In this document: one piece after another, positions 35,025-46,304 of the stretch | Numbering within the stretch: the first letter of the stretch is position 1 | Layout: the number at the start of each line of letters is the position of its first letter | Assembly: GCF_000814675.1 (NCBI RefSeq) | Contig: NZ_JWIG01000001.1 | Span: 818,471-882,470, forward strand | Length of the DNA: 64,000 nucleotides | Origin: Pseudoalteromonas distincta | GTDB lineage: Bacteria; Pseudomonadota; Gammaproteobacteria; Enterobacterales; Alteromonadaceae | Reading direction: 5' to 3' | Position numbers and translations under genes: made by a program | Notes under the pieces: model-generated | Database searches by the model: none | The model's input: only the letters and a program-made list of their open reading frames with translations | Told to the model about the DNA's origin: nothing

Positions 35025-36074
35025 GTGACCTCCCATTTAAAAGTATATGATGAAAGCGCGGTTAGAACACTTTGCTCTACCCGCGCAAATGAGAAAAAAG
35101 CATGGCAATCAATGGCCTTGCTCGACACCCAAGTAAACCTGCAACAAGCACTTGTTGACGCTGCTCAATTTGGTATCCGCTATGTACTTCTGGGTATTTG
35201 CGAAGATATCGGCCCAAAAGCAAACTTAGGAAATGGCGGTGCAAACGAAGCATGGCCAGCTTTTTTAAAACGCTTTTTAAACCAACCTCACAATCAATTT
35301 ATTGCCACTCAAAAAGTGCTTTTATTGGGTGAAGTTAATACTGATGATTTAATGGCGCAAAGCAACCAGCTTAATAATCAGCAAGGCCAGCAATTAACTC
35401 AATTACGAGATTTATGCCAACAGCTTGATGAACGCGTAGAGTCGGTATTGAGCCTTATTTTTAAAGCGGGGCTTGAGCCAATCGTTATTGGCGGAGGTCA
35501 TAACAATTGCTTGGGAATTATCCGTGCCCTGAGTAAGTCAAAAAATACACCTATTAATGCTATCAACTTTGACCCTCATGCCGACTTTAGAGAATGTGAA
35601 GGTCGCCATAGCGGCAATGGCTTTCGCTACGCTTATAACGAGCAACATCTAAGTAATTACCACGTTATTGGCTTACATGAGATAAAAAACAATCAAGCAA
35701 TTATAGATGCAATGAGTGAAGCTAACTTTACGTTTGATAGCTATCAATCAATACAAGTTAAGCGAAAAATTACACTCACGCAGGTAATTGAAAACGCATT
35801 AAGTAATTTTAACGATTTACCACTGGGTATTGAAGTTGATTTAGATAGTATTACTTACATGCCGGTTAGTGCGTACACATGTTGCGGATTTAGTGTGAAT
35901 GACACTGAGCACTTTGTGCATTTAGCAGCAAACCATCGCCACTCTAAGTACTTACATTTATGTGAAGCAGCGCCTAGACAGCACCCTAACGGAGTTGAGG
36001 CAGGAGCTGCCCATGTAGGACAAGTGATCAGTGCACTTGTGAATAGCTACCTACAAGCCAAAGAAAACACTTAG
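35025..36074 (+). CDS. hutG: Formimidoylglutamase-like ureohydrolase
   Basis: The 349-residue arginase-fold enzyme has three metal-ligand motifs: GGGHNNC (His), NFDPHADFRE (D-x-H-x-D) and EVDLDSI (D-x-D). They would bind two Mn ions. In a window with hutI, hutC, hutU and hutH, the likely reaction is N-formimidoyl-glutamate to glutamate plus formamide, the last step of histidine use. Agmatinase or arginase cannot be excluded from motifs alone. The start is GTG, 1 base after rraA, with only a weak ribosome site. No HutC palindrome is visible upstream. It converges with the EAL gene, overlapping by 4 bases. Confidence 0.85.
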   Translation: MTSHLKVYDESAVRTLCSTRANEKKAWQSMALLDTQVNLQQALVDAAQFGIRYVLLGICEDIGPKANLGNGGANEAWPAFLKRFLNQPHNQFIATQKVLLLGEVNTDDLMAQSNQLNNQQGQQLTQLRDLCQQLDERVESVLSLIFKAGLEPIVIGGGHNNCLGIIRALSKSKNTPINAINFDPHADFRECEGRHSGNGFRYAYNEQHLSNYHVIGLHEIKNNQAIIDAMSEANFTFDSYQSIQVKRKITLTQVIENALSNFNDLPLGIEVDLDSITYMPVSAYTCCGFSVNDTEHFVHLAANHRHSKYLHLCEAAPRQHPNGVEAGAAHVGQVISALVNSYLQAKENT

Positions 36075-37789
36075 CGCTGCTGAACTAATCGCCACTCTTT
36101 TAGCCAGCTCATTAAACCGATACTACTTAGCGGGTGACCAAAGTAATAACCTTGGGCAGCATAACCTTTTAAGCTTTTTACAAACTTAAGTTGCTCAAGT
36201 GTTTCTACCCCTTCAAAAATCACTTTTGTTTTTTGTTGGCTATGCATTTCAACCATTCCGCTAACTAAACTGCGTATATTGTTTTGATTACTAAAGTCAG
36301 CAGTAAGTGAAGGTGAAACCTTAATATACTCTACCGCTAAACTTGGTAACTTAGAAAGCAGTACCGGGTTATCACCAAGTCCATCAACACATACTTTTAA
36401 GCCTATGTTATTAAGCCTTGCGATCATGCCTCTGCCTTTATCATCTAGTCCCGCAAAAATATGCAAAGGGCATTCAACAATTAAATCGCCAGCTTCCAAG
36501 TGATGCTCACTTAAAACAACATCAACAAATTCAATAAACTCTTCGTTAAGCATTTCAGGACCAAATACGTTAATGCTAAGCGGTATAGAAATACCTTCTA
36601 TTCTAAGCGCCATTGCAAGCTCAGCGGCTCTCTCTATTACAAATTTAGCGAGTGGATAACCAAGCCCTGCAATTCTAATGTCGTCGATAAATCTGTTAGC
36701 GGATAAAATTCCTTGCTTAGGGTGCTGCCAACGCAGTAGTAATTCTAAAAACTCAATTTGACCGTTTTCGTTACAAATAATAGGCTGAAAATAAAGCTCT
36801 AACTCGCTCGAGAAATCAATATTTGCTAATTCTTTTAGTCGCGCTTGTTGCTCTCGCAATTCAATCATCATTTGTTGATGATAAGGCACAACCTTGCGAT
36901 CTGGGTGGCTATCGAGTGCTAGGTATGCGTACGATATTAAATTATCAAAGTTGTTATCTTGCTCATTACAATCAACATAACTCGCTCTCGCTTTTACTTC
37001 TACAGTGCAGTTAGCAACATTAAATGGCTTAAGCGTTGCACCCAGTATTTGGTCAATAACTAATTCATGTAAGTGTTTTTGATTCGCGAAACTACAAATA
37101 AATGCAAAGTTAAGACCCCCTAAGTGGGCTAGCTTTTCTTGCCCAGTTAAAGTCACTATTTCGTCACTTGAAAGTAGCTCTTTTATTCGATTAGCCGATT
37201 GCGCTAACAGTATATCGCCAAAGTCGCGTCCAATATGCTGGTTAACTTGCTCAAAGCCTTCAAGGCGAATAACGATTAACGCTGCGCTTATTTGTTTGTT
37301 GTCGCACCATGTATAATAACCTTGGCGTAACTGTTTTCTATCTGCAAAAACTGAAAGCGGAGACTCTTCAATAAATGCATCACCTTCAGGTTCTGGCTCT
37401 ATAACGACTTCTATTTCAGCACTTTCATCATTTAAAAAGCCAACAATAGCTAATAATAATATTGCTAACACAACCCAAAATAGCGGAACTTCCAATAATA
37501 AATGAGCTGAAAATAGAACAACAAATAAAAGACCAGCCATTGAGCTGGTAATTATCATGCTCCAATTATTTCGCTCAAATGCTTGCCATAAGTGAAAACA
37601 AAATCCAAAGGCTAGTAAAATAGCAAGCCAAGCCGCACCGCTGCTTAAGATAGCTAAACCAACAGCAGCTGTGCATAAATAACTAAATTTAATACTGGTA
37701 TTTTTAACAGCAAATAAAGTGGCGATCATCGCCATTAATAGTGCACCACTAAAAAATATTGGGAAATTACTGTCGGTTAGTATGTTCAA
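36071..37789 (-). CDS. Membrane protein with degenerate GGDEF and EAL domains
   Basis: The 572-residue protein has four to five N-terminal membrane helices (residues 10-130), a GGDEF-like domain and a C-terminal EAL domain. The GGDEF signature is GGLNF and lacks the catalytic acids, so no cyclase activity is expected. The EAL motif reads ELL, and the DDFG loop is VDGLGDN, missing the second Asp. Other EAL landmarks (SINVFGPEML, EYIKVSP, FEGVETLEQLKF, QGYYFGHPLS) persist. It is more likely a binding or scaffold protein than an active phosphodiesterase, though the Glu, Asn, Lys and Gln positions remain. The start at 37789 is TTG without a clear ribosome site; an internal Met near residue 19 is possible. 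Confidence 0.85.
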   Translation of the reverse strand: MNILTDSNFPIFFSGALLMAMIATLFAVKNTSIKFSYLCTAAVGLAILSSGAAWLAILLAFGFCFHLWQAFERNNWSMIITSSMAGLLFVVLFSAHLLLEVPLFWVVLAILLLAIVGFLNDESAEIEVVIEPEPEGDAFIEESPLSVFADRKQLRQGYYTWCDNKQISAALIVIRLEGFEQVNQHIGRDFGDILLAQSANRIKELLSSDEIVTLTGQEKLAHLGGLNFAFICSFANQKHLHELVIDQILGATLKPFNVANCTVEVKARASYVDCNEQDNNFDNLISYAYLALDSHPDRKVVPYHQQMMIELREQQARLKELANIDFSSELELYFQPIICNENGQIEFLELLLRWQHPKQGILSANRFIDDIRIAGLGYPLAKFVIERAAELAMALRIEGISIPLSINVFGPEMLNEEFIEFVDVVLSEHHLEAGDLIVECPLHIFAGLDDKGRGMIARLNNIGLKVCVDGLGDNPVLLSKLPSLAVEYIKVSPSLTADFSNQNNIRSLVSGMVEMHSQQKTKVIFEGVETLEQLKFVKSLKGYAAQGYYFGHPLSSIGLMSWLKEWRLVQQR

Positions 37790-37855
37790 ATTAACGGCAT
37801 CCGTATTCGCTAAGAAAGTTTAAACCAAGTTATATGTGAGCAAAAATAATACAAA

Positions 37856-39103
37856 CTAATTAATTCTACCCAAAATCCATAAATTTAACAGTTTATTTAC
37901 GCCAAATTGGTAACTTAATTGTGATGGATGACTTATTTGCCAATGCGCAATATCAGCTCTTGCGCCAACCTTTAAAATACCACGGTCGTCTAACCCTAGT
38001 GCTTTAGCTGCATTTCGAGTAACACCAGCTAATGCTTGCTCAGGTGTTAATCTAAACAATGTGCATGCCATGTTCATCATCAAGTGCACTGAGCACAGCG
38101 GTGAAGTACCAGGATTAAAGTCACTCGCAATAGCTATCGGTACTTTATATTGATTAAGTAATTCTATAGGTGGGAATTTAGTTTCTCTTAAAAAATAAAA
38201 TGCACCTGGCAATAACACCGCTACCGTCCCAGCGTCTGCCATTGCTTTTACACCCTCTTCATTTAGATGCTCAATATGATCCGCCGAAAGGCCATTAAAC
38301 TGCGCCACCAGCTGAGAACCCTGTTGATTAGATAGCTGCTCAGCATGGCATTTTACTGGGAGGTTGTGCTTTTTAGCCGCCTGGAAAACACGTTTGGTTT
38401 GCGAATAACTAAACCCTACATTTTCACAAAATACATCGACTGCATCAGCAAGATTATTAGCCACTACCTGATCAAGCATGTCAGTACACACTAAATCAAT
38501 ATATTCATCAGCACGGCCTTTGTATTCAGGCGGTAGAGCATGCGCCCCTAAAAAAGTAGTTTTAATATCAATAGGGTGATGTTCACCTAATAAACGAGCG
38601 ACTTCTAATATTTTTATCTCGTTTTCAGTATCTAGCCCATAACCAGACTTTATTTCAACGGTGGTTACACCTTCTTTTAACAACGTATTTAAGCGATCTT
38701 TTGCATCAACAAACAATTGTTCACGGTCGGCTGCTCTTGTGGCTTTAACCGTACTTGCTATGCCACCGCCTTGTGCTGCGATTTGCTCATAGCTTACGCC
38801 TTGCAAACGCTGTTCAAACTCTTGCGATCTTGAACCTGCAAATACTAAGTGAGTATGGCAATCTATTAAGCCCGGCGTTAACCACTGCCCTTTTACACTC
38901 AATGTCGGCGTTGCAAACACATCAAAACTAGGCAATGTTGATTGCTCTCCAATCCACGCAATTTTACCATTTTTAATGGCTATAGCAGCATTTTCAATTG
39001 CGCCATAAGGGGCATTTATATTGCTATCCATAGTGGCAATATTGGCATCAGTTAAAAGTAAGTCGATTTCTTCTAACTCATAATTTTGTGTTGTGCTTTG
39101 CAT
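37856..39103 (-). CDS. hutI: Imidazolonepropionase
   Basis: HutI hydrolyses imidazolone-5-propionate to N-formimidoyl-glutamate, the third step of histidine degradation. The 415-residue amidohydrolase has the metal-binding [11 protein letters not shown], the substrate-loop Arg-rich [46 protein letters not shown] and [10 protein letters not shown], all characteristic of HutI. It is divergent from hutC with a HutC palindrome between them. Confidence 0.97.
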   Translation of the reverse strand: MQSTTQNYELEEIDLLLTDANIATMDSNINAPYGAIENAAIAIKNGKIAWIGEQSTLPSFDVFATPTLSVKGQWLTPGLIDCHTHLVFAGSRSQEFEQRLQGVSYEQIAAQGGGIASTVKATRAADREQLFVDAKDRLNTLLKEGVTTVEIKSGYGLDTENEIKILEVARLLGEHHPIDIKTTFLGAHALPPEYKGRADEYIDLVCTDMLDQVVANNLADAVDVFCENVGFSYSQTKRVFQAAKKHNLPVKCHAEQLSNQQGSQLVAQFNGLSADHIEHLNEEGVKAMADAGTVAVLLPGAFYFLRETKFPPIELLNQYKVPIAIASDFNPGTSPLCSVHLMMNMACTLFRLTPEQALAGVTRNAAKALGLDDRGILKVGARADIAHWQISHPSQLSYQFGVNKLLNLWILGRIN

Positions 39104-39155
39104 TTTTCAGCCCTTTTTACGCCCAGAGTGATGAAAATATAGTCTAACAACCCAT

Positions 39156-39169
39156 CTTGTATATACAAG
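39156..39169. promoter_or_regulatory. HutC operator between hutI and hutC
   Basis: CTTGTATATACAAG is a perfect 14-bp palindrome, 53 bases upstream of hutI and 54 upstream of hutC. It matches the GntR/HutC-type site around TGTATATACA. Thirteen of its 14 bases recur in front of hutU. Urocanate is the usual inducer that releases HutC. Confidence 0.8.
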
Positions 39170-39222
39170 GTAATTGTGTCATCTTATTTATATAGTTTAT
39201 TTTTAATGTAACCATAAATTTA

Positions 39223-39930
39223 ATGACGACACCTAAATTTGCGCAAATAAAACAATTCATTGTTGATAAAATTCGCAGCGGTACGTGGCAAGAAAACCAA
39301 CGTGTTCCCTCTGAAAACGAACTAAGTAGTCAATTTAGTGTAAGCAGGATGACAGCCCGCAGAGCACTAAGCGAATTAACCGAGGCAGGTATTTTAACCC
39401 GCAGCCAAGGGTTAGGTACATTTGTAGCTACATTTAAATCGCAGTCATCATTACTTGAAATAAAAAATATTGCTGATGAAGTAAAAGAGCGTAACGGCAA
39501 CTACACCTGTAGCGTACTCATACTCGAATCAATAAATGCAGTCGCACCTATTGCCATTGCACTTGGTGTTGAGGTTGACAGTGTTGTATATCGAAGTGTA
39601 CTTGTGCATAACGAAAACGACAGCCCTTTGCAGCTAGAAGAGCGTTTTGTAAACCCTGCCCTTGCGACTGGCTACTTACAACAAGACTTTAGCATGCTTA
39701 CACCACATGAATATTTATCTAGTGTTGCTCCACTTACTCAAGCAAGGCATACCGTAGAGGCCATTATGCCAAACAGCGAAATGTGCCAATGGTTAAACTT
39801 ATATAATGAAGAGCCATGCTTACAAGTGATCCGACGCACCTGGTCTGTTAAAGGCATTGTAAGCTTTGCGCGCCTTGTATCACCAGGCAGTAAATATCGC
39901 TTAGGTGGCCACTTAACATTTAAAAAATAA
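39223..39930 (+). CDS. hutC: Histidine utilisation repressor HutC (GntR family)
   Basis: The 235-residue protein has an N-terminal GntR winged helix (WQENQRVPSENELSSQFSVS, MTARRALSELTEAG) and a C-terminal UTRA ligand domain (LQLEERFVNPALATGYL, CLQVIRRTW). HutC represses hut genes and is relieved by urocanate. The sequence supplies two matching operators in this cluster, one in its own promoter region, indicating autoregulation. A hairpin terminator follows. Confidence 0.95.
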   Translation: MTTPKFAQIKQFIVDKIRSGTWQENQRVPSENELSSQFSVSRMTARRALSELTEAGILTRSQGLGTFVATFKSQSSLLEIKNIADEVKERNGNYTCSVLILESINAVAPIAIALGVEVDSVVYRSVLVHNENDSPLQLEERFVNPALATGYLQQDFSMLTPHEYLSSVAPLTQARHTVEAIMPNSEMCQWLNLYNEEPCLQVIRRTWSVKGIVSFARLVSPGSKYRLGGHLTFKK

Positions 39931-39938
39931 CAAACAAT

Positions 39939-39959
39939 AGCGCTTACTGCGCTTTTTTT
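39939..39959 (+). terminator. hutC terminator overlapping the hutU promoter region
   Basis: The stem AGCGC / GCGCT has a 5-base loop and is followed by a T-run. The T-run merges with a TATAAC box (39959-39964) that could be the -10 element of hutU. Confidence 0.6.
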
Positions 39960-39971
39960 ATAACAAATCAC

Positions 39972-39985
39972 CTTGTATATACAAC
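39972..39985. promoter_or_regulatory. HutC operator at hutU
   Basis: CTTGTATATACAAC keeps 13 of the 14 bases of the hutI-hutC palindrome. It ends right before the AGGAG ribosome site of hutU and lies 7 bases after a TATAAC box, so it should cover the transcription start. Confidence 0.78.
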
Positions 39986-39996
39986 AGGAGCAAAAC

Positions 39997-41670
39997 ATGA
40001 ACAACCGACTCGACACAAGTCGCGTAATACGTGCACCTCATGGAGATAAAATAAGTGCTAAAAGCTGGCAAACAGAAGCTGCTAAGCGCATGCTAATGAA
40101 TAATTTAGACCCTGAAGTTGCAGAGCATCCTCATGCACTTGTTGTATATGGTGGTATTGGCCGAGCAGCTCGTGATTGGCCAAGTTATGACAAAATTATA
40201 GAAACCCTCGATAGGCTCGAAAGCGACGAAACCCTGCTTGTACAATCAGGAAAACCCGTTGGTGTATTTAAAACCCACAGTAATGCTCCTCGCGTGCTTA
40301 TTGCTAACTCAAATCTTGTTCCACACTGGGCAAATTGGGAGCACTTTAACGAGCTCGATAAAAAAGGCTTAATGATGTACGGGCAAATGACGGCGGGTTC
40401 TTGGATCTATATTGGCTCGCAAGGCATAGTACAAGGAACTTACGAGACCTTTGTAGCTATGGCAAAGCAACATTTTGCAGGTAGCGCTAGTGGTAAATGG
40501 GTATTAACAGGTGGTCTTGGTGGTATGGGCGGTGCGCAACCACTTGCAGCTACAATGGCTGGGTTTAGTGCACTGGTTGTTGAATGTGATGAAAGCCGTA
40601 TCGATTTTCGTATAAAAACAGGCTACGTTGATGTAAAAGCAACAAATCTTGAACACGCACTGCAATTAATAACCAATGCATGTGTAAAAGGTAAAGCCCT
40701 CTCAGTGGGTTTACTAGGTAACGCTGCCGATGTATTTAGTACACTGGTTAAAACAGGCATTACCCCTGATGTAGTCACAGATCAAACATCTGCTCACGAT
40801 CCATTAAATGGTTACTTACCACAAGGCTGGACAATGGAGTACGCAGCAAAAATGCGTGAGCAAGATCCAAAAGCCGTAGTAAAAGCCGCTAAACAATCAA
40901 TGGCAGTCCAAGTTAAAGCTATGCTGGCACTACAAAAAGCCGGTGCCGCCACTACTGATTACGGTAATAATATTCGTCAAATGGCGTTTGATGAGGGTGT
41001 TACCAACGCGTTTGATTTTCCTGGATTTGTGCCTGCCTATATTCGCCCTTTATTTTGTGAAGGTATTGGACCATTTAGATGGGTAGCATTATCAGGTGAC
41101 CCTGAAGATATATATAAAACCGACGCTAAAGTAAAAGAGCTTATTCCTGATGATGCACATTTGCATAATTGGCTTGATATGGCGCGGGAACGCATACAAT
41201 TTCAAGGGCTACCTGCACGTATTTGCTGGGTTGGCCTAAAAGATAGAGCACGCCTTGCACTGGCCTTTAATGAAATGGTTAAAAATGGCGAACTTAAAGC
41301 CCCTATAGTTATTGGTCGCGATCACCTCGATTCTGGTTCAGTTGCCAGCCCTAACCGCGAAACAGAGAGCATGAAAGATGGCTCAGATGCAGTATCAGAT
41401 TGGCCATTACTCAACGCACTGCTTAATACCGCTAGTGGCGCTACTTGGGTGTCGCTTCATCATGGTGGCGGTGTAGGCATGGGATTTAGTCAGCACTCTG
41501 GTGTAGTTATTGTTGCCGATGGTACTGATGAAGCTAAAGAGCGTATTGCTCGCGTACTGTGGAACGACCCTGCAACAGGTGTAATGCGCCATGCTGATGC
41601 CGGATACGACATAGCAAAAAACTGCGCTAAAGAACAAAATTTAGACCTACCTATGTTAAACGAGGAATGA
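39997..41670 (+). CDS. hutU: Urocanate hydratase
   Basis: Urocanase adds water to urocanate to give imidazolone-propionate using NAD as an electrophile. The 557-residue protein has family motifs such as [72 protein letters not shown] and [16 protein letters not shown] start at the ATG at 39997, with AGGAG 6 bases upstream; an in-frame start at 39973 would lie inside the operator. The stop overlaps the hutH ribosome-site region, indicating coupling. Confidence 0.97.
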   Translation: MNNRLDTSRVIRAPHGDKISAKSWQTEAAKRMLMNNLDPEVAEHPHALVVYGGIGRAARDWPSYDKIIETLDRLESDETLLVQSGKPVGVFKTHSNAPRVLIANSNLVPHWANWEHFNELDKKGLMMYGQMTAGSWIYIGSQGIVQGTYETFVAMAKQHFAGSASGKWVLTGGLGGMGGAQPLAATMAGFSALVVECDESRIDFRIKTGYVDVKATNLEHALQLITNACVKGKALSVGLLGNAADVFSTLVKTGITPDVVTDQTSAHDPLNGYLPQGWTMEYAAKMREQDPKAVVKAAKQSMAVQVKAMLALQKAGAATTDYGNNIRQMAFDEGVTNAFDFPGFVPAYIRPLFCEGIGPFRWVALSGDPEDIYKTDAKVKELIPDDAHLHNWLDMARERIQFQGLPARICWVGLKDRARLALAFNEMVKNGELKAPIVIGRDHLDSGSVASPNRETESMKDGSDAVSDWPLLNALLNTASGATWVSLHHGGGVGMGFSQHSGVVIVADGTDEAKERIARVLWNDPATGVMRHADAGYDIAKNCAKEQNLDLPMLNEE

Positions 41671-41672
41671 TC

Positions 41673-43208
41673 ATGTTCGAACTTACTCTCACACCCGGAT
41701 CACTTGATTTAAACACACTAAGAAAAATTAATAATTCACCGGTAAAATTGAGCCTTGCAAAGCATGCCGAGTCGCAAATAGCAGCCAGCGCGCAAACCGT
41801 TCAAAACGTTATCAATGAACACCGCACTGTATACGGAATTAACACCGGCTTTGGATTATTAGCCAATACCAAAATTGCCGACGACGAACTTGAATTATTA
41901 CAGCGCTCCATTGTACTTTCACACGCTGCGGGTATTGGCGAATACATGGATGACAGCACAGTAAGGTTAATGATCACCTTAAAAGTAAACTCACTTTCAC
42001 GTGGCTATTCGGGCATTCGCCTGCAAGTAATCCAATTTTTTATGCAGCTGCTTAGTAGCGAAGTATATCCATGCGTGCCTAAAAAAGGCTCCGTGGGGGC
42101 ATCGGGAGATTTAGCTCCTCTTGCGCATATGTGTCTACCTTTATTAGCTGAAGGTCAAATGCGACATAAAGGAGAAATAATTAGCGCAGCACAAGGGTTA
42201 AAAATAGCGGGACTTGAACCCCTAACACTTGCAGCCAAAGAAGGCTTAGCATTATTAAATGGCACACAAGCGTCGACTGCGTTTGCACTACAAGGCCTAT
42301 TTAGAAGCGAGAACTTATATGCACAAAGCTGCGTTATCGGATCAATTAGCATAGAAGCTGCAATGGGTAGTCGCGCGCCATTTGATGCACGTATTCATGA
42401 AATTCGCGGCCAACGTGGTCAAATAGACACCGCTCAAGTATTTAGAGAGCTACTCGATACGCACTCTCAAATTAGTAACTCCCACGTCAATTGTGAAAAA
42501 GTACAAGACCCTTATTGCCTTCGCTGCCAACCTCAAGTGCTAGGTGCTTGCCTAACTCAGATACGCCAAGCTGCAGAAGTGTTACTATGCGAGTCGAACG
42601 GTGTAACCGACAATCCGCTAGTTTTTGCCGATGTAGGCGACATAATATCGGGCGGAAACTTTCATGCAGAGCCCGTTGCTATGGCCGCTGACAACTTAGC
42701 AATCGCAATTGCCGAAATTGGCGCATTAGCAGAAAGGCGAATTGCATTACTTATCGATTCAAACCTATCCAAATTACCGCCATTTTTAGTTGAAAACGGG
42801 GGGGTAAATTCAGGATTTATGATTGCCCAAGTTACCGCAGCAGCGCTTGCATCAGAAAACAAATCATTAGCGCATCCGGCTTCGGTCGATAGCTTGCCTA
42901 CATCTGCAAATCAAGAAGATCATGTTTCTATGGCAACCTTTGCAGCAAGGCGCTTAGATGAAATGGCCAATAATACCCAAGGTGTTTTGGCAATAGAATG
43001 GTTAGCATCGGTTCAAGGGCTAGAATTTAGAAAGCCGCTTGAACCATCAAATAAAGTGCAAAGCGCTAAAGCGTTGTTACGCGAGCATGTGAGTTATTAT
43101 GATAAAGACCGCTACTTTGCTCCCGATATCGAAGCTGCTAACACATTACTAAGTGAAGGTAAGCTATGCGACTTTATAGAGAGCAGTCCCCTGCCTTCAG
43201 CATATTAA
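41673..43208 (+). CDS. hutH: Histidine ammonia-lyase
   Basis: HutH removes ammonia from histidine to give urocanate, the first step of the pathway. The 511-residue protein has the autocatalytic MIO triad Ala-Ser-Gly at 143-145 ([15 protein letters not shown]). It also has YGINTGFG with the catalytic Tyr near 54, and [22 protein letters not shown] and [14 protein letters not shown]. Start 41673 is chosen because GAGGA lies 6 bases upstream; the ATG at 41667, which overlaps the hutU stop, would leave no spacing. Confidence 0.97.
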   Translation: MFELTLTPGSLDLNTLRKINNSPVKLSLAKHAESQIAASAQTVQNVINEHRTVYGINTGFGLLANTKIADDELELLQRSIVLSHAAGIGEYMDDSTVRLMITLKVNSLSRGYSGIRLQVIQFFMQLLSSEVYPCVPKKGSVGASGDLAPLAHMCLPLLAEGQMRHKGEIISAAQGLKIAGLEPLTLAAKEGLALLNGTQASTAFALQGLFRSENLYAQSCVIGSISIEAAMGSRAPFDARIHEIRGQRGQIDTAQVFRELLDTHSQISNSHVNCEKVQDPYCLRCQPQVLGACLTQIRQAAEVLLCESNGVTDNPLVFADVGDIISGGNFHAEPVAMAADNLAIAIAEIGALAERRIALLIDSNLSKLPPFLVENGGVNSGFMIAQVTAAALASENKSLAHPASVDSLPTSANQEDHVSMATFAARRLDEMANNTQGVLAIEWLASVQGLEFRKPLEPSNKVQSAKALLREHVSYYDKDRYFAPDIEAANTLLSEGKLCDFIESSPLPSAY

Positions 43209-43975
43209 ATACCGTGCTGATAGCTAAACCCTAAGGCTTCAATGGCTGAGCCTAATATTTTTCGCTCAGCCGAATCAGTTCCTGTAAACGTTGGCATTTC
43301 ACCACCATGTTGCTGACACTTCATAGCGTAGTATTCAGCTTTTTTGGGGTGCGCAGGATTAACCACATTATAAATATTTTGCCCTACTTGCCAGTGCTCT
43401 ATCACCGCAAAAATAGCATTAATTACATCTTGTTGATGCACCATATTTACCACTTGCTCACTTGATGTATTGAGCTCTTTACCTGCCACAAAACGCCCCG
43501 GTTCTCTATTAGGCCCTAGTAAGCCAGCTAAACGAAGTATTTTGCCATCTTGTTCAAGCACTTGCTCTTCAGCTTCGTAAAGCTTTATTTGGCGCTCGTT
43601 TGTGCATGAAATATCGCTACTTTCGCTATATACACCAGGCTCTTGATCGTACACCCCGGTTGATGAGCACAATAAAAAGCCCTTTGCGTTTAGCTCCTTT
43701 GAAAGCTTAAGCGCTGCGGTGAGTGTTTCAGGATAATTACTTTCACTGTGTCTGCTACGGGGTGGAATAGCACATACCCAATAAGCATCTTGTAAATCAA
43801 CTTGATGCCTTAATTGTCCATCTTCAAGTGTAAACTGACGCTCAAAGTCAAACTCGTGTATATCTGTTCTATGCGTTCCTTGTACTTGCCAGTCAGCTTT
43901 TTGTGCACTTACGCATAAAGCATGTCCTAACCAGCCTGCACCTAATACTACTAATTTATTACTTTTATTTGTCAT
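43205..43975 (-). CDS. NAD(P)-dependent epimerase/dehydratase-like protein (YeeZ type)
   Basis: The 256-residue protein opens with a Rossmann strand-loop [15 protein letters not shown]. It has the atypical short-chain dehydrogenase features seen in YeeZ-like proteins: a mid-protein [11 protein letters not shown] in place of the usual catalytic Y-x-x-x-K, then [30 protein letters not shown] and [11 protein letters not shown]. The substrate is unknown. It ends convergently with hutH, sharing 4 bases. Confidence 0.82.
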   Translation of the reverse strand: MTNKSNKLVVLGAGWLGHALCVSAQKADWQVQGTHRTDIHEFDFERQFTLEDGQLRHQVDLQDAYWVCAIPPRSRHSESNYPETLTAALKLSKELNAKGFLLCSSTGVYDQEPGVYSESSDISCTNERQIKLYEAEEQVLEQDGKILRLAGLLGPNREPGRFVAGKELNTSSEQVVNMVHQQDVINAIFAVIEHWQVGQNIYNVVNPAHPKKAEYYAMKCQQHGGEMPTFTGTDSAERKILGSAIEALGFSYQHGI

Positions 43976-44091
43976 TTTTGTATAAGCCTTTATTTTAAAC
44001 GCATAATTAGTTCTTTCTATCTAACTTTATAGAGATTTTAAGTAAGATATGATTAGATATAATTTCATAAATAATAAAAATATGTGTACTC

Positions 44092-46119
44092 ATGCTAAAT
44101 AATTTATCATTACGGAAGAAAATATTATTATTGATTGGTGGAACAATTACCGTTTTACTAATTATCGCCTCAACATTTTTTGTTAAACACATTGCCAATC
44201 TCTCTAGAGAAAACATAGAAAACGAAGCACAAAGTTATCTACAGACCGAGCAACTTTCAATGCAAAGTTACTTCGCGATGTACGGTAAAATGGTATCAAC
44301 CTTTGTTAATAACCCACATTTAATCAACTTTTTTGAAAATTGGGATACGCGCGATCAAGCACTCGAAAGCGCGCCAGGTTACAACGAAGTAAACCAAGAC
44401 TTTGTGCGTTTAAGCTCAAATGACGAAAACATTTTATCGGCCTTTTTTGCCTCAGCAACCACCGGTGAATACTTTAAAGAAAACGAGCGTACAAGTCACT
44501 ACAACGGCCAGCCTTATTACGCCTACAAGCGTGGGTGGTGGCAAGAAGCCATGCAAGTTAACAAGCTTTACGTAGGTCCAATCTCTGTTGATTTAACCAC
44601 AGGCGTAGCATCCGCAGTAGTACAACAACCTGTTTATAACGCTCAGCGAAAACTCATTGGTATGGGCGGTGTTGATTTACAATTAAACAAAATTAACGAC
44701 ATGGTCGAAAATATTCGCTTTAACGGCCAAGGTTATGGATTTTTACTCGATGGCAATCAAAAAGTAGTACATTTTTCAAAGGCCACTGGGCATAAACTTT
44801 CAATTACAGATGAAGGTGCAAACGGTAAAGAAGGGCTCGATGCGCTTGAGCAACAATTTACAAATACAGCAGGCTTTAAAGAGTTAAATACACAAATGCG
44901 AAATAACCTTGAAGGCAGCCAAATGGTTACTTTTAAAGGTGAGCAGTTTTATGTGGTTTACCATCGTTTGCAGCTAGAGCAGCCTTATATAGATTGGTAT
45001 GTAGGTCTACTTATCCCAACTACTATGATTGAAGAGCCCGTAAATGCCGCAGTAACCGCTACAACAACGGCGGTAATTATTATCTTAATCATTATATTAG
45101 CCATGATTTTATGGGCTACCCACATGATTTCAAAACCCATTACAACGCTTACACACATTATGCGTGATATAGCATCGGGCGAAGGCGATCTTACTCAAAA
45201 AATTGATATTAATAGTCAAGATGAAGTGGGACAGCTGGCCAACCACATGAACACTTTTATTGATAAGTTGCACGCCATGATGCTTGATACCGCAGCGCAA
45301 GCAGAACAACTAAGTAATGCAGCGGCCCAGCTAAGAAGTGTTTCTGAGAAAACAAATTCTGAAATTCAGCAAGAGAAGCAGCAAGTTGATAGCGTGAGCG
45401 CAGCGGTAACTGAAATGGCGACTACTGTGCTTGAAATATCACGTAACGCACAACACACAAATAACGCAGCTGAAGAAGTACAAGCAATTACAGCTGAAGG
45501 AGCTAGCCGTTCTACACAGGCGCAAACAGTAATGACTGAACTGGCATTACATATTGGCGAAGCATCTAAAGTGGTTGCAGGTCTTGAGCAAGAAAGTAAT
45601 AACATTGGTGCGTTAGTCGATGTAATTAATTCCATTGCAGATCAAACCAACTTACTTGCACTTAATGCGGCTATAGAGGCTGCTCGTGCAGGTGAACACG
45701 GTAGAGGCTTTGCCGTTGTAGCTGATGAAGTACGTTCACTAGCAAGTCGCACACAAGAATCAACAGACGATATTCGAAATATGATTTCGCGCTTGCAGCA
45801 AATAGCTCAACAAGCCTCAGTAATGATGCAACAAGGACAAGATCAAACCGAGGGCTCAGTGCTTCAAACTAAAGAAGTGCTTAGCTCACTTCACAATATT
45901 GCGCAGTCGGTTACTAAAGTACAAGACCAAAGTCATCAAATAGCCACATCTACCGAGGAGCAAACTGTTGTTGCTGAAGATATTAATACGAGCCTTTCAG
46001 CAATTAATAACTTAGTGAACAGTACCGCTGACCATGCGCACACCCTCGCTGACGAAGCTCGTGACTTAAGTGATTTAGCTGCGGCGCTTAACAAAACGGT
46101 TAATCAATTTAAATTATAA
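44092..46119 (+). CDS. Methyl-accepting chemotaxis protein with dCache sensor
   Basis: The 675-residue receptor has a membrane helix at about 12-32. A double-Cache periplasmic sensor runs over about 40-320, with a Y-x-x-R-x-WW-like stretch [34 protein letters not shown] and a second PAS-like lobe. A second membrane helix lies at about 324-345, then HAMP and the signalling domain with [19 protein letters not shown]. dCache sensors commonly bind amino acids or other small metabolites. Its place beside hut genes is suggestive only. Confidence 0.92.
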   Translation: MLNNLSLRKKILLLIGGTITVLLIIASTFFVKHIANLSRENIENEAQSYLQTEQLSMQSYFAMYGKMVSTFVNNPHLINFFENWDTRDQALESAPGYNEVNQDFVRLSSNDENILSAFFASATTGEYFKENERTSHYNGQPYYAYKRGWWQEAMQVNKLYVGPISVDLTTGVASAVVQQPVYNAQRKLIGMGGVDLQLNKINDMVENIRFNGQGYGFLLDGNQKVVHFSKATGHKLSITDEGANGKEGLDALEQQFTNTAGFKELNTQMRNNLEGSQMVTFKGEQFYVVYHRLQLEQPYIDWYVGLLIPTTMIEEPVNAAVTATTTAVIIILIIILAMILWATHMISKPITTLTHIMRDIASGEGDLTQKIDINSQDEVGQLANHMNTFIDKLHAMMLDTAAQAEQLSNAAAQLRSVSEKTNSEIQQEKQQVDSVSAAVTEMATTVLEISRNAQHTNNAAEEVQAITAEGASRSTQAQTVMTELALHIGEASKVVAGLEQESNNIGALVDVINSIADQTNLLALNAAIEAARAGEHGRGFAVVADEVRSLASRTQESTDDIRNMISRLQQIAQQASVMMQQGQDQTEGSVLQTKEVLSSLHNIAQSVTKVQDQSHQIATSTEEQTVVAEDINTSLSAINNLVNSTADHAHTLADEARDLSDLAAALNKTVNQFKL

Positions 46120-46129
46120 AACATTCATT

Positions 46130-46178
46130 TTATAGTTGTGTTTAAGCGTAAAACTTAAGCGCAACTATAACCCTTGTT
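46130..46178 (+). terminator. Possible terminator after the chemoreceptor gene
   Basis: A long imperfect stem (TATAGTTG...TTTAAG / CTTAAG...CAACTATA) around a 5-base loop is followed by CCCTTGTTTTTAATTT. It sits about 10 bases after the stop. Confidence 0.55.
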
Positions 46179-46304
46179 TTTAATTTATTTAGCACCATAT
46201 CTTTACAGTTCGCTGCTATTTTTACTGTAATTGAGTAATACAAAGTGATTTTTACGAACCAGATCAAATTTTTCGATTTTATACACCGATCTTTTTATTG
46301 AGAT

